Shown piece by piece: positions 1 to 8,092 of a stretch of DNA of 26,405 nt. Location: assembly GCA_031549185.1 (NCBI GenBank), contig JAVBQG010000049.1, positions 1 to 26,405 of the forward strand, given 5' to 3'. Numbering within the stretch: the stretch's first letter is position 1; each line of letters begins with the position of its first letter. Origin of the DNA: JAVBQG01 sp031549185 (GTDB lineage: Bacteria > Synergistota > Synergistia > Synergistales > Synergistaceae). The notes under the pieces are model-generated. The model worked only from the letters and a program-made list of their open reading frames with translations. It was not told the origin of the DNA and did no database searches. Both the position numbers and the translations under genes were made by a program.

Positions 1-1029
1 CAGACGGGCCGCCGCATCGTCGAGCTGGTCAAAGAGAACGTCAAACCGCGCGACATCCTGACGCGCGAGGCCCTCTTGAACGGCGCGATCCTGACGCTGG
101 CCGTCGCGGGGTCGACCAACGCGGTGCTGCACCTGCTGGGCTTCTCCCGCGAGGTCGGCGTGGAACTCACGCTCGACGACTTCGACCGGCTGTCGGAGTC
201 CATACCGGTGATCAGCCGCGTGATCCCCACCGGACGAGCTTCGGTGATCGACCTGCACAACGCGGGCGGCGTCCCAGCCGTGATCGGCGAGATGCGGAAT
301 TTTTTGCATAAAGAGTGCCTCACCGTCTCCGGACACACGATCGGCGACGTGGCGAAGCTGCGCCGCTCGTCCGACCACGAAGTACTGACGACGGTTGAGA
401 ACCCCGTCTTCGAGAGCGGAGGCATCGTCGTGGTCAGGGGCAACCTCTCGCCGAACGGCGCCATCTGCCGCACGACGACGATCTCGGAGAAGACGCGCAA
501 GTTCGAGGGCCCGGCGCGCGTGTTCGCCTCCGACGAGGAGGCGCACAAGGCGGTCGTCTCCGGCTCGATCCGAAAGGGCGACGTGGTGGTGATCCGCTAC
601 GAGGGCCCGCGCGGCGCGCCCGGCATGCGCGAGATGATGATGACCACCGACGCTCTGGTCGGCATCGGCATGGGACAGGACGTCTTCGTGCTCACCGACG
701 GACGCTTCTCCGGCTTCACGGAGGGCGCGGCGATCGGCCACATCTCGCCCGAGGCCGCCGTCGGCGGTGTCGTCGCCGTCGTCCAGGAGGGTGACCGTAT
801 TAAAATCGACATCGACGCCCGCGCGGTGGAGCTCGACCTGCCGGACGAGGCGATCAAAGAGCGCCTGGCGGAGTGGACGCTCCCGATGGAGAAGCTGGGC
901 CGTACGCGCGGCATCCTCGGCATATACGCCAAGACCGCGCTGCAGGCCCACTTGGGCGCGATGATCGACGACGCGGTCGAGCGAGAGGAGCAGGTGCTGG
1001 GAAAGCAACCCGATCTCCCGTGCTTGTGA
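1..1029 (+). CDS. ilvD: Dihydroxy-acid dehydratase (IlvD/Edd family), C-terminal part
   Basis: The reading frame is open from base 1, so the gene starts before the window; about 342 C-terminal residues remain. Family signs are the segment GSTNAVLHL, the AGGVPAVIGEM block, LTVSGHTIGD, the GPARVF block, GAPGMREM and TDGRFSGFTEGAAIGHISPE. The GRFSG...GHISPEA form fits IlvD better than 6-phosphogluconate dehydratase (Edd). IlvD removes water from dihydroxy-acids to give the 2-oxo acids of valine, isoleucine and leucine synthesis, in the cytoplasm, using an Fe-S cluster; the cluster cysteines near the N-terminus lie outside the window. The gene converges on the DUF3298 gene. An A6-GCGG-T6 stretch (1029-1044) and a GC-rich palindrome (1049-1067) directly follow the stop and may end transcription. 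Sugar-acid dehydratases of the same family cannot be excluded. Confidence 0.9.
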   Translation, partial: QTGRRIVELVKENVKPRDILTREALLNGAILTLAVAGSTNAVLHLLGFSREVGVELTLDDFDRLSESIPVISRVIPTGRASVIDLHNAGGVPAVIGEMRNFLHKECLTVSGHTIGDVAKLRRSSDHEVLTTVENPVFESGGIVVVRGNLSPNGAICRTTTISEKTRKFEGPARVFASDEEAHKAVVSGSIRKGDVVVIRYEGPRGAPGMREMMMTTDALVGIGMGQDVFVLTDGRFSGFTEGAAIGHISPEAAVGGVVAVVQEGDRIKIDIDARAVELDLPDEAIKERLAEWTLPMEKLGRTRGILGIYAKTALQAHLGAMIDDAVEREEQVLGKQPDLPCL

Positions 1030-1044
1030 AAAAAGCGGTTTTTT

Positions 1045-1070
1045 GTAGGGGCGCACAGTGTGCGCCCGTA
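1045..1070. repeat. REP-like palindrome, copy 1
   Basis: Arms 1049-1057 and 1059-1067 (GGGCGCACA / TGTGCGCCC) are perfect inverted repeats around one central G, preceded by GTAG. It fills the gap between two convergent genes and ends five bases before the DUF3298 stop codon. The same GTAGGGGCG...CGCCC frame recurs at 16943-17013 and 18347-18417. It could also serve as a two-way terminator hairpin. Confidence 0.8.
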
Positions 1071-1071
1071 T

Positions 1072-1959
1072 CTACTCCTTCGGCTGTCTTACGCGGACGA
1101 CGGTGGCCTTCGAGGTGTCGGTGCCATCGATTGCCCCGGCGTAGTAGATCTCGACCCGCGAGCCGATCTGGAGGCCTCGGCTCTTCGACTTGTCGGCGTC
1201 CATCGTGGAGAACGAGAGCTTGCGACCGTCGTCGGCCTGGATGACGATGGTGTTCATGGTCGCGTCCAGGATCTTTCCCGTGGCGAGGGAGATGCGGGCG
1301 CGGTCCGAACGCCGCCAGGGGAGGTCCTCCGCGGGATAGACCATCTGCGGCGTCCCCGCCGAGCCGGGCGCGATCTCGTATTTGTCGAAGATGAAGACGA
1401 GGTCCCCCATGCCGGTGAGGTAGAACGAAGTATCATCGCCGACCTTTGGCGGCTTCGCGTCGGGCAGGTAGCGGGAGGGCTCTCTGCGCATCTCGCTCCG
1501 GATGAAGCGCTCGGCCGTCGCGTCGCCGTCCTCGCCCAGGATGTCCTTGAGAGAGAGAATCCGGTACGTCTGCCGGTCGAGCACGATCGTCCGCACGAGG
1601 TGCGACTCCGTATTGCCCGCGTTCACGCTGCCATGGAGCAGCACGGAGAGGTAGCGCGCGCTGTCGAAGACGTCGTACGCGAAACGAACCGGTGGATACG
1701 GCCCGCCGTTCTTGGGGCGGGCGGAGAGCGTGACCTCGCTGTAGAAACGCCCCACGATCCCGTTCAGTCGCTCGACGAGATTCGCGTCGCCCACGTCGAT
1801 GAATGTCGGGATGCTCCCCTCCATGACGTGCATCGTGCTACGGAGGGGCCGATCCTCGATCATGAGCCTTCCCACGTAGACAGTTGCGGATGCGGCGCCG
1901 CACGTCGGAAGCGCCAGTACAAGCGCCAGTATGAATACGAACGCCGTTTTTCTTCTCAT
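1072..1959 (-). CDS. Exported DUF3298 (RsiV-like) domain protein
   Basis: Encodes 295 residues. I place the start at 1959 because an AAGAGGAGGA ribosome site lies just upstream and the product then opens with a clear signal peptide (MRRKTAFVFILALVLALP, cleavage probably near residue 25); longer in-frame starts would put about 44 non-secretory residues in front. The middle (about residues 90-220) matches the DUF3298 pattern found in RsiV/PdaC-type proteins, ending in the block FIFDKYEIAPGSAGTP. The last 75 residues look like a small beta-rich domain. The cysteine in ALPTC is a poor lipobox, so a soluble periplasmic product is more likely than a lipoprotein. The molecular role is unknown; members of the domain family bind or process cell-wall ligands or act as anti-sigma factors, but no cytoplasmic anti-sigma part is present here. 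A promoter lies at 2012-2040. Confidence 0.8.
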   Translation of the reverse strand: MRRKTAFVFILALVLALPTCGAASATVYVGRLMIEDRPLRSTMHVMEGSIPTFIDVGDANLVERLNGIVGRFYSEVTLSARPKNGGPYPPVRFAYDVFDSARYLSVLLHGSVNAGNTESHLVRTIVLDRQTYRILSLKDILGEDGDATAERFIRSEMRREPSRYLPDAKPPKVGDDTSFYLTGMGDLVFIFDKYEIAPGSAGTPQMVYPAEDLPWRRSDRARISLATGKILDATMNTIVIQADDGRKLSFSTMDADKSKSRGLQIGSRVEIYYAGAIDGTDTSKATVVRVRQPKE

Positions 1960-2011
1960 GCTATATCCTCCTCTTTTTTGCGAAGCCGGCCGTTGCGGTC
2001 GCCTGAAAAGG

Positions 2012-2040
2012 ATTCTAGCGCCTGCCGCCCGCCCGCACAA
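2012..2040 (-). promoter_or_regulatory. Probable sigma-70 promoter of the DUF3298 gene
   Basis: Read on the minus strand: TTGTGC (2040-2035), 17-base spacer, TAGAAT (2017-2012). The -10 matches five of six consensus bases; the -35 keeps only TTG. It lies about 50 bases before the start codon. The rest of the 395-base gap (1960-2354) holds the orphan terminator at 2118-2151 and the promoter of the first chemoreceptor; I see no gene in it. Confidence 0.5.
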
Positions 2041-2117
2041 AGCAGAAAACAGGAACCTCCCGTCGTTAAAATACGCCGAACCCTCATCCATGGTACGCCG
2101 TAGGAGTGAAGGTCCTC

Positions 2118-2151
2118 AAAAAAACCCGATTGTATGATCGGGGTGGTTTTT
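2118..2151. terminator. Terminator-like hairpin with no obvious parent gene
   Basis: Stem CCCGAT (2125-2130) / ATCGGG (2137-2142), six-base loop, flanked by A7 on the left and a T-rich run on the right, so it is best formed as a minus-strand terminator ending in T7. The nearest minus-strand gene starts downstream of it and the plus-strand gene ends more than 1 kb before it, so no annotated gene reads into it. Confidence 0.55.
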
Positions 2152-2290
2152 GCTATTTATGGATGCGGCGATTCGAAAATACGCCATTATTTTGAAAACA
2201 ACAGCCGGCAATTCAGTTTTTTAAAAACAAGAGTGACGCGATGTTTCGCGACTTTTCGGCAGAGGCCGTTCTTTCTTTTTTATCCAAAAA

Positions 2291-2319
2291 TTGCCAGACT
2301 CCTTGGAATTTTTTATAAT
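2291..2319 (+). promoter_or_regulatory. Strong sigma-70 promoter of the first chemoreceptor
   Basis: TTGCCA (2291-2296), exactly 17 bases, TATAAT (2314-2319). The predicted transcript starts near 2326, giving a leader of about 30 bases that contains the GAGGAGGA ribosome site at 2338-2345. No sigma-28 (flagellar) promoter was recognised, so expression looks housekeeping. Confidence 0.75.
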
Positions 2320-2354
2320 CATGTCACATTTCAATACCGAGGAGGACCCCCCCG

Positions 2355-4547
2355 TTGAAACTGCGCAGCAAGATCTCCCTCAGCATTTTGAGCATCGTCG
2401 TCGTTCTTTTCGTCGTTATCGTCTCCTATGTGGCAACGTCGTCCTCTCGAAAGGCGCAGCGGGACGCGGAAGCGCTCGCGATGGAGAGCATCCGGACTGC
2501 CAGCGCCGGAATCGAGGCCGAGCTGGAGACGGAGCTCGGCACCGTGCAGACGATCGCCAGCGTCGTCTCGAAGATGGACAGGACCCAGGAGGACGCGCGG
2601 GAGGTCGCCTTGAACATGATCGCGACCGGCGCTACTCTCAGCGAGCGCACCCACAGCATGTGGATCGCGTTCGAACCGAACGCCTTCGACGGGCGCGACG
2701 CGGCGTTCGCTGGTACGGAGTGGTACGGCATGAGCGGGCAGTTCGTCGCCTCGTTCGAGGACAATGGAAACGGAACCTCGCGCAGAACGAAAAACGTCAA
2801 CGCTGAGCTGATCTATCGCCCCGAGGAGGCCGCGTGGTACCAGGTCCCGCTGCGGACGGGCGAGGTGACGATCACGGAGCCGAATTTCTACACCTACTCG
2901 GACGGCAGCAGCGCGATGATCTCCAGCTTCTGCGTCCCCATCCGCCTCGGGGGCAGGATCGCCGGCGTCGTCGGGATCGACATCGACTACGGATCGATCC
3001 AGGCGTCGGTGGCGAAGATCAGGGTCATCAGCGACCGCTCCACCGTCCTGCTGATCGGCAACGGCGGGACGGTCGTCTACGCTCCGAAGCCGGAGGACAT
3101 CGGGAGGAACATCGCCGAGGTCCTGAATGGACAGCCGAGTGGCGGCGATGTGGTTCGCGCCGTCCGCGACGGCGCGAAGTTCAAGACGTACGACAAATCC
3201 CTCACGACCGGCCTCATCTCCCTGAAGGCCTATACCCCCGTCGAGATCGGCTCCGCCAAGCAACGCATGTCCGTCAACGTCAGCGTCCCCCTCGACGACA
3301 TGCTGGCGGAGGTCAGGGCGATGACGCGCAACGCAGCCATCGCAGCCGCGGCCGGCATCCTGCTCCTCGCCGTCCTCGTGGCCTGGATCATCGGTCGGGT
3401 GGTGCGCCCGGTCGTAGCGGTCTCCGGGATGATGGAGAGGGCCTCCTGTCTCGACTTCAGCACGGATTTATCCAAGACGTGGCTTCTGAAGTACAGGGAC
3501 GAGATCGGAGGGATGGCGAAGGCCTACATGAATCTGCAGGTCAGCCTGACCCGCGTCTTCCACGACCTTCACGGGGAGGCCGCGAAATTTTCGTCGAGCG
3601 CCCAGACGCTGGCGGCAATTTCCGAGGAGTCCGTCGCCGCGATGGAGGAGGTGAAGGCCTCGGTGGACGAGGTCGCACGCCTGTCGGAGACGAATTCGAA
3701 CGCGCTCGAGCTGACCAACGTGAGCGTGAACGAGGTCTCCCAGTCTGCGGGCGCGACTGCAGCCTCCACCGAGGGGGGTGCCACCGCCGCGGCCAATACC
3801 GCGAACCTCACGCGGGACGCGGCTTCGGAGGTCAACCAGGTCGTCGTTCGGATACAGAAGGTCGACAGGCGTTCGAAGCAGAGCGGCGAGTCGATCCGCA
3901 AGGTGAATGCGTCGGTGGGGGCGATCACCGGGTTCGTGTCGACCATCACGGGCATCGCCGACCAGACGAACCTCTTGGCGCTCAATGCGGCCATCGAGGC
4001 GGCGCGCGCCGGCGACGCGGGGCGCGGCTTCGCCGTCGTCGCGGAGGAGGTCCGCAAGCTGGCGGAGGAGTCCGGCGGCGCGGCACAGGAGGTGCAGAAG
4101 CTGATCTCCGCCCTGCGGGAGGACACGGAGAGCGCCAGCGCGATCATCGAGGAGATCGGGTCGATCCTCCACGAGACCGCCGCGCAGGCCGAGCAGGCGC
4201 AGGAGCGCCTGAGCAGGAGCCTGGCCGAGGTCGGCTCCCTGAGCGACAACATGCAGACGATCGCGTCCGCGGCGGAGGAGCAGGCGGTCGCCAGCAGCGA
4301 GATGGCCGAATCGGTCGCGCGCGTGACGGAGGCGACCACCGAGGTCGTCAGGGCGCTCGGCGGCATCAAGGACGCCACGACGGACACCTCCGCCGCCAGC
4401 GAAAACGTGGCGCAGGAGGCCACGCGCCTCAGCGAGGGCGTCGAAAAACTGCGGCGCATCCTCGAGATGTTCGTCTACGACGACGAGCGCACGAACGAGA
4501 AAAACGCCGGCATGCTGAGTCTGCCGCCGGGAGAAGCCAGGGCGTAG
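2355..4547 (+). CDS. Methyl-accepting chemotaxis protein, dCache sensor (tandem copy 1)
   Basis: 730 residues from a TTG start 9 bases after a GAGGAGGA ribosome site. Order of parts: short cytoplasmic tail; TM1 about 8-28; extracytoplasmic dCache-type sensor about 30-325; TM2 about 326-347; HAMP about 348-405; helical signalling domain about 410-710, whose hairpin tip lies around IADQTNLLALNAAIEAARAG (534-553). It should form trimers of dimers at the cell pole and control CheA through CheW. In the sensor the amino-acid-binding pattern is only partly kept: Y154, W161, Y162 and D209 are present, but the arginine expected two residues before the tryptophan is A159, so its ligand is probably not a standard amino acid. 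There is no CheR-binding pentapeptide at the C-terminus. The next gene is a paralogue of identical length. Confidence 0.92.
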   Translation: MKLRSKISLSILSIVVVLFVVIVSYVATSSSRKAQRDAEALAMESIRTASAGIEAELETELGTVQTIASVVSKMDRTQEDAREVALNMIATGATLSERTHSMWIAFEPNAFDGRDAAFAGTEWYGMSGQFVASFEDNGNGTSRRTKNVNAELIYRPEEAAWYQVPLRTGEVTITEPNFYTYSDGSSAMISSFCVPIRLGGRIAGVVGIDIDYGSIQASVAKIRVISDRSTVLLIGNGGTVVYAPKPEDIGRNIAEVLNGQPSGGDVVRAVRDGAKFKTYDKSLTTGLISLKAYTPVEIGSAKQRMSVNVSVPLDDMLAEVRAMTRNAAIAAAAGILLLAVLVAWIIGRVVRPVVAVSGMMERASCLDFSTDLSKTWLLKYRDEIGGMAKAYMNLQVSLTRVFHDLHGEAAKFSSSAQTLAAISEESVAAMEEVKASVDEVARLSETNSNALELTNVSVNEVSQSAGATAASTEGGATAAANTANLTRDAASEVNQVVVRIQKVDRRSKQSGESIRKVNASVGAITGFVSTITGIADQTNLLALNAAIEAARAGDAGRGFAVVAEEVRKLAEESGGAAQEVQKLISALREDTESASAIIEEIGSILHETAAQAEQAQERLSRSLAEVGSLSDNMQTIASAAEEQAVASSEMAESVARVTEATTEVVRALGGIKDATTDTSAASENVAQEATRLSEGVEKLRRILEMFVYDDERTNEKNAGMLSLPPGEARA

Positions 4548-4577
4548 CGAATCGGCAACACCGTCAAAACACCGAGG

Positions 4578-4619
4578 GGCAGGGCGCGTATTTTCGGCGA
4601 TACGCGCCCTGCCGTTTTT
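4578..4619 (+). terminator. Rho-independent terminator after chemoreceptor 1
   Basis: Perfect 14-base stem (4578-4591 with 4600-4613, GGCAGGGCGCGTAT and its complement), 8-base loop, then G and T5. It separates the two tandem receptors, so each is probably its own transcript. Confidence 0.9.
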
Positions 4620-4722
4620 GTAAACATTGATTGTTGCCGGCTTCGCAGTTAAATTGCACGAAAGAGGGAAAGATCTTTTCGTTAAAATTGCCAATGGGAA
4701 AATACTTTTGTTTGCCTATATC

Positions 4723-4751
4723 TTGAAATGTTCAATAATTTATGATGTGAT
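4723..4751 (+). promoter_or_regulatory. Possible promoter of the second chemoreceptor
   Basis: TTGAAA (4723-4728), 17 bases, TGTGAT (4746-4751), in an AT-rich stretch unlike the surrounding genes. A TATGAT at 4741-4746 is an alternative -10 but has no -35 at the right distance. The -35 overlaps a small inverted repeat TTGAA-N3-TTCAA (4723-4735). Confidence 0.4.
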
Positions 4752-4782
4752 AAAGATTTTCATAATCGAGGAGGCGATTTCA

Positions 4783-6975
4783 GTGAAACTACGCAGCAAG
4801 ATCTCCATCAGTATTTTAAGCATCGTCGTTATTCTCTTCGTTGCCATCATTTTTTATGTGGCGATCTCGTCCTCCCGGAAAGCGCAGAAAGATGCGGAAG
4901 CGCTCGCCATGGAGACCATACGGACCGTGAGCTATGGCATCGAGGCCGATTTGGGCGCGGATCTCGAACGAGTGCAAACGCTCAGCAACGTCATCGCCAG
5001 AATGGACAGGTCCAAACGCGACGCGCGCGACGTCGTGCTGAACATGATCGCGACGGGTGCCACCCTCAGCGACCGCACGCTCAACATGTGGATCGCCTTC
5101 GAGCCGAACGCCTTCGACGGGCGCGACGCGGAGTTCGCCGGCAGCAAGTGGTACGGCAAGAGCGGGCAGTTTGTCGCTTGCTATGGCGATAACGGCGACG
5201 GCACCTCGCACAGGACGATGAACGTCAACGCGGAGCTCCTCTACCGCCCCGAGGAGGCGGCGTGGTACCAGGTTCCGTTGCGGGCGGGCGAGGCGACTAT
5301 CACGGAGCCGAATTTCTACTCCTACGAGGACGGCACCAGGGCCCTGATCTCCAGCTTCTGCGTGCCGATCCGCCTGGACGGCAAGGTGGCCGGGGTGATC
5401 GGCGTCGATATCGGCTACAAGCCGATCCAGGATATGGTATCGAAAATCAGGGTCATCAGCGACCGCTCCACCGCCCTGTTGATCGGCAACGGCGGCACGG
5501 TCGTCTACGCCCCGAAGCCGGAGGACATCGGACGGAACATCGCCGACGTCCTCGGCGCGCAACCGGGCGTCTCCGATGTGGTCCGCGCGGTGAAGGAGGG
5601 TTTGGAGTTCGAGACCTACGACAAGTCGCCGGCGACCGGATTGGTGACACTGAGTGCCTATGTGCCCGTCAAGATTGGGGCGGCGAAACAGTACATGTCC
5701 GTCAACGTCGGTGTTCCCCGCGACGACATGCTGGCCGAGGCCAGGGCGATCACGCGCAATTCGTCCGTCGCCGCCGCGATCGGCATTCTGCTTCTGGGCG
5801 TCGTCGTGCTCTGGATCGTCGGGCGGGTGGTGCGTCCGATCGTCGCCGTCTCCGACATGATGACGAAGGCCTCGCGGCTCGACTTCAGCACCGATCCTTC
5901 GAAGGCATGGCTCATGCGATACGGCGACGAAATCGGACTCATGGCGAAGGCCTACATGAACCTGCAGGTCAGCCTGACGCGCGTCTTTCACAGCCTGCTC
6001 GAGGAGGCGATGAAATTCTCCACGAGCTCGCAGACGCTGGCGGCGATCTCCCAGGAGTCGGTGGCGGCGATGGAGGAGGTCAAAGCCTCGGTGGACGAGG
6101 TTGCTCGCCTGTCGGAGTCCAACGCCAGCGCGCTCGAGGAGACCAACACCAGCGTCGAGGAGGTCTCGCAGTCCGCGAGTGCGGCCGCCGCTTCGGCGGA
6201 AGCCGGCGCCACCGCGGCGGCCAATACCGCCGGACTGACGCAGAACGCGGTATCGGAGGTCAACCAGGTTGTCGAGAGAGTTCATGAGGTTGGCGGCAGC
6301 TCGAAGGAGAGCGGCGAATCCATCCGCAAGGTGAACGCGTCCGTCGGCGCGATCACGGGTTTCGTCTCGACCATCACCGGCATCGCCGACCAGACCAACC
6401 TCCTGGCTCTCAATGCGGCCATCGAGGCCGCGCGGGCTGGCGAGGCGGGGCGGGGCTTCGCCGTCGTCGCGGAGGAGGTTCGCAAGCTGGCCGAGGAGTC
6501 CGGCGGTGCGGCGCAGGAGGTGCAGAAACTGATCTCCGCACTGCAGGAGGATACCGAGAGCGCCAGTGCGATCATCCGGCAGATGAGCAGGGCCTTGGAG
6601 GAGACCGCCTCGCAGGCCGCACAGGCGCGGGAGAAACTGGGGCACGGGCTCTCCGAGGTCGACTCCCTCTCCGGCAACATGCAGGTGATCGCCTCGGCAG
6701 TGCAGCAGCAGGCCGCCGCCAGCGGCGAAATGGCGTCTGCCGTCGCCCGCGTGACGGGGGCCACGTCGGATGTCGTGAGGACGCTCGGGGGCATTCGCGA
6801 CGCCACGGCGGAGACCTCCGCCGCCAGCGAAAACGTGGCACAGGAGGCCACCCGTCTCAGCGCCGGCGTCGAGAGACTGCAGAACATCCTCGAGATGTTC
6901 GTCTACGACGACGAACGCACGAACGAGCAAAACGCCGTCATGCTGGCCCTGCCGCCGGGCGGGGGCAGGGCGTAA
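4783..6975 (+). CDS. Methyl-accepting chemotaxis protein, dCache sensor (tandem copy 2)
   Basis: 730 residues from a GTG start 7 bases after CGAGGAGG; the frame stays open up to 4627, but the N-terminus KLRSKIS is shared with copy 1 and fixes the start. Same plan as copy 1: TM1 about 8-28, dCache sensor about 30-325, TM2 about 326-347, HAMP, signalling domain with the GIADQTNLLALNAAIEAARA tip. Identity to copy 1 is visible throughout, highest in the signalling tip and in the membrane-proximal sensor lobe (GNGGTVVYAPKPEDIGRNIA); the first sensor lobe and the helix after the HAMP differ more. The sensor again lacks the arginine of the amino-acid motif (AAWYQ instead of RxWY). Tandem duplication followed by divergence, with a separate terminator for each copy, is the simplest history. 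Confidence 0.92.
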   Translation: MKLRSKISISILSIVVILFVAIIFYVAISSSRKAQKDAEALAMETIRTVSYGIEADLGADLERVQTLSNVIARMDRSKRDARDVVLNMIATGATLSDRTLNMWIAFEPNAFDGRDAEFAGSKWYGKSGQFVACYGDNGDGTSHRTMNVNAELLYRPEEAAWYQVPLRAGEATITEPNFYSYEDGTRALISSFCVPIRLDGKVAGVIGVDIGYKPIQDMVSKIRVISDRSTALLIGNGGTVVYAPKPEDIGRNIADVLGAQPGVSDVVRAVKEGLEFETYDKSPATGLVTLSAYVPVKIGAAKQYMSVNVGVPRDDMLAEARAITRNSSVAAAIGILLLGVVVLWIVGRVVRPIVAVSDMMTKASRLDFSTDPSKAWLMRYGDEIGLMAKAYMNLQVSLTRVFHSLLEEAMKFSTSSQTLAAISQESVAAMEEVKASVDEVARLSESNASALEETNTSVEEVSQSASAAAASAEAGATAAANTAGLTQNAVSEVNQVVERVHEVGGSSKESGESIRKVNASVGAITGFVSTITGIADQTNLLALNAAIEAARAGEAGRGFAVVAEEVRKLAEESGGAAQEVQKLISALQEDTESASAIIRQMSRALEETASQAAQAREKLGHGLSEVDSLSGNMQVIASAVQQQAAASGEMASAVARVTGATSDVVRTLGGIRDATAETSAASENVAQEATRLSAGVERLQNILEMFVYDDERTNEQNAVMLALPPGGGRA

Positions 6976-6998
6976 TCTCTGTCGATTGAAAATGCCAG

Positions 6999-7038
6999 GC
7001 GCCCCGCGGTTCATGATGAACAGCCGCGGGGCGCTTTG
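6999..7038 (+). terminator. Rho-independent terminator after chemoreceptor 2
   Basis: Perfect 11-base stem GCGCCCCGCGG (6999-7009) with 7024-7034; the loop itself contains a second small palindrome (GTTCATGATGAAC); followed by TTTGT. Confidence 0.85.
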
Positions 7039-7159
7039 TACTTCTCGATTGGCTGAAATCTGTATTCGTTTACGCAGATTTCGGCTATCATGAAATTGTT
7101 GAGGCTGCCATCCGGGTTCGAATGAGGGCGCGGGCAGGAGTGCCCGAGGGAGCGTGTAT

Positions 7160-7567
7160 ATGCGAGAGGGAGAGAGCGGCCGGAAAGGCCTTCAATCGAT
7201 CTTCAGGCACTGCGAGGTCGCGCTGGCAATCGTCGACGCGCTCCTCTGCCCGTTTTGTTTTTTCCTGGGCCTGGGCGTCATCCTGCTGCGCATGAGGCCA
7301 ACGGGCGGCAACGCGTGCTCCGGCGCCGGCGTGCTCTTCGTGTTCGATACCGCTCTGCTCTGGTACACGGCGAACATATTCTGGCGCGGGGTGGAGAGTG
7401 CGGTGAAAAACGAGCGGCGAATGGGGCGCTACGCTGCCGGGGCTGCCAACATTGTCGTTGCCCTCGTCCACGCCGTTCTTTTTCTCAAGGGGGGAATGCC
7501 GTACGCCTCGCTGGTCGCCGTCTCCGCGGCAAACGCACTGTTGTTGCTGAGGCCCGCGGGGAAATAA
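7160..7567 (+). CDS. Small integral membrane protein, unknown function
   Basis: 135 residues from ATG 7160, seven bases after GAGGGAG; GTG 7154 is in frame but too close to the ribosome site. Four hydrophobic segments are visible: about residues 20-43 (from VALAIVDALLCPF), 54-74 (GVLFVFDTALLWYTANIFW), 88-107 (AANIVVALVHAVLFL) and 112-130, joined by short basic loops. I do not recognise the family. It is the only plus-strand gene between the second chemoreceptor terminator and the SWIM gene, and it converges on a frameshifted minus-strand gene across a hairpin at 7582-7622. Codon choice is GC-rich like its neighbours, so it is likely a real resident gene. Confidence 0.6.
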   Translation: MREGESGRKGLQSIFRHCEVALAIVDALLCPFCFFLGLGVILLRMRPTGGNACSGAGVLFVFDTALLWYTANIFWRGVESAVKNERRMGRYAAGAANIVVALVHAVLFLKGGMPYASLVAVSAANALLLLRPAGK

Positions 7568-7581
7568 TTGCAGCACGACGG

Positions 7582-7622
7582 ATTCGGCGGACAGCCACAC
7601 GAATGGTGGCAGCCCGCCGAAT
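7582..7622. terminator. Hairpin between convergent genes, possible terminator
   Basis: Outer stem ATTCGGCGG (7582-7590) with CCGCCGAAT (7614-7622), a 3x3 internal mismatch, inner stem GCCAC (7594-7598) with GTGGC (7606-7610). There is no clear T-run on either side, so termination strength is uncertain. Confidence 0.5.
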
Positions 7623-7641
7623 GCCCGCAATATATTTCCCC

Positions 7642-8014
7642 TTACAAAATACCCAGTATCCCTCCGCCGGTTCTTTTCTGCTGGTAGTCGATCTTCTGGA
7701 ATGGGTCGAAGCCGGCCAGTGCGGCCAGGGCGAAGAGCTCCTGGTTCATCTTCTCGCCGAGCTTCGGGCGTCCCGCGGAGAGGCGCAGCGGTTTTTTCAC
7801 GCCGGCGATTTTGATCGACAGATGGCGCGAACGTCCTGCCCTGCTGCAGGCCGACCATGCTCTCGATGGCGGGGATCGTCTTTCTGCGGAATTCCTCGAG
7901 CGCTTCGCTGTTCTGGCCCCAGAAGGTGGAGATGCGCTTGCTCCCGAAGATGGGCTTGCCCTGTGACACGACGCAGTAGCCGTGCCGGGTGAAGAGCAGG
8001 GATTTGTTTGTCAT
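7642..8014 (-). pseudogene. Frameshifted small gene, unknown family
   Basis: On the minus strand a frame starting at ATG 8014 reads MTNKSLLFTRHGYC and on through FWGQNSEALEEF to GLQQGR; close to 7826-7840 the protein-like signal moves to another frame, which continues HLSIKIAGVKKPLRL, then QELFALAALAGFDPF and ends GGGILGIL-stop at 7642. Joined, the product would be about 123 residues. One extra base relative to an intact frame explains it. Both halves use normal GC-rich codons and look protein-like, while the continuous frame past the break becomes arginine-rich nonsense. I do not recognise the family. It is either a recently broken gene or a base-calling error. No good ribosome site precedes ATG 8014, so the true start may differ. 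Confidence 0.5.
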
Positions 8015-8023
8015 GGGCGCGCA

Positions 8024-8052
8024 TTGACATCGCGTGGAGGCCGCGTTAGTCT
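8024..8052 (+). promoter_or_regulatory. Probable promoter of the SWIM gene
   Basis: Perfect TTGACA (8024-8029), 17-base spacer, weak TAGTCT (8047-8052). It lies about 40 bases before the SWIM start codon and just upstream of the oppositely oriented broken gene. Confidence 0.45.
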
Positions 8053-8092
8053 GTACGGGATTGCATAGCCATCTTTCAAGAGGTGTTGCGAA

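Noticed and set aside
2834..4630. 598-codon plus-strand frame inside the first chemoreceptor
   Set aside because: Shifted frame of the receptor gene, low-complexity G/R-rich product.
2355..6975. Tandem chemoreceptors as a recent assembly duplication
   Set aside because: Many base differences run through both copies, including leaders and terminators, so they are true paralogues.
4816..7014. 732-codon minus-strand frame across the second chemoreceptor
   Set aside because: It mirrors a clear chemoreceptor gene; the product is rich in R, H, D and G, typical of antisense in GC-rich DNA. The same holds for minus-strand frames over the first and third receptors.
7110..7126. GGGTTCGAATG resembling a tRNA T-loop
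   Set aside because: The flanking bases do not pair as a T-stem and no acceptor, D or anticodon arms can be drawn.
8014..8026. GGGCGCGCATTG resembling half of a REP-like palindrome
   Set aside because: The second arm is missing, so it is at most a fragment; not counted as a copy.
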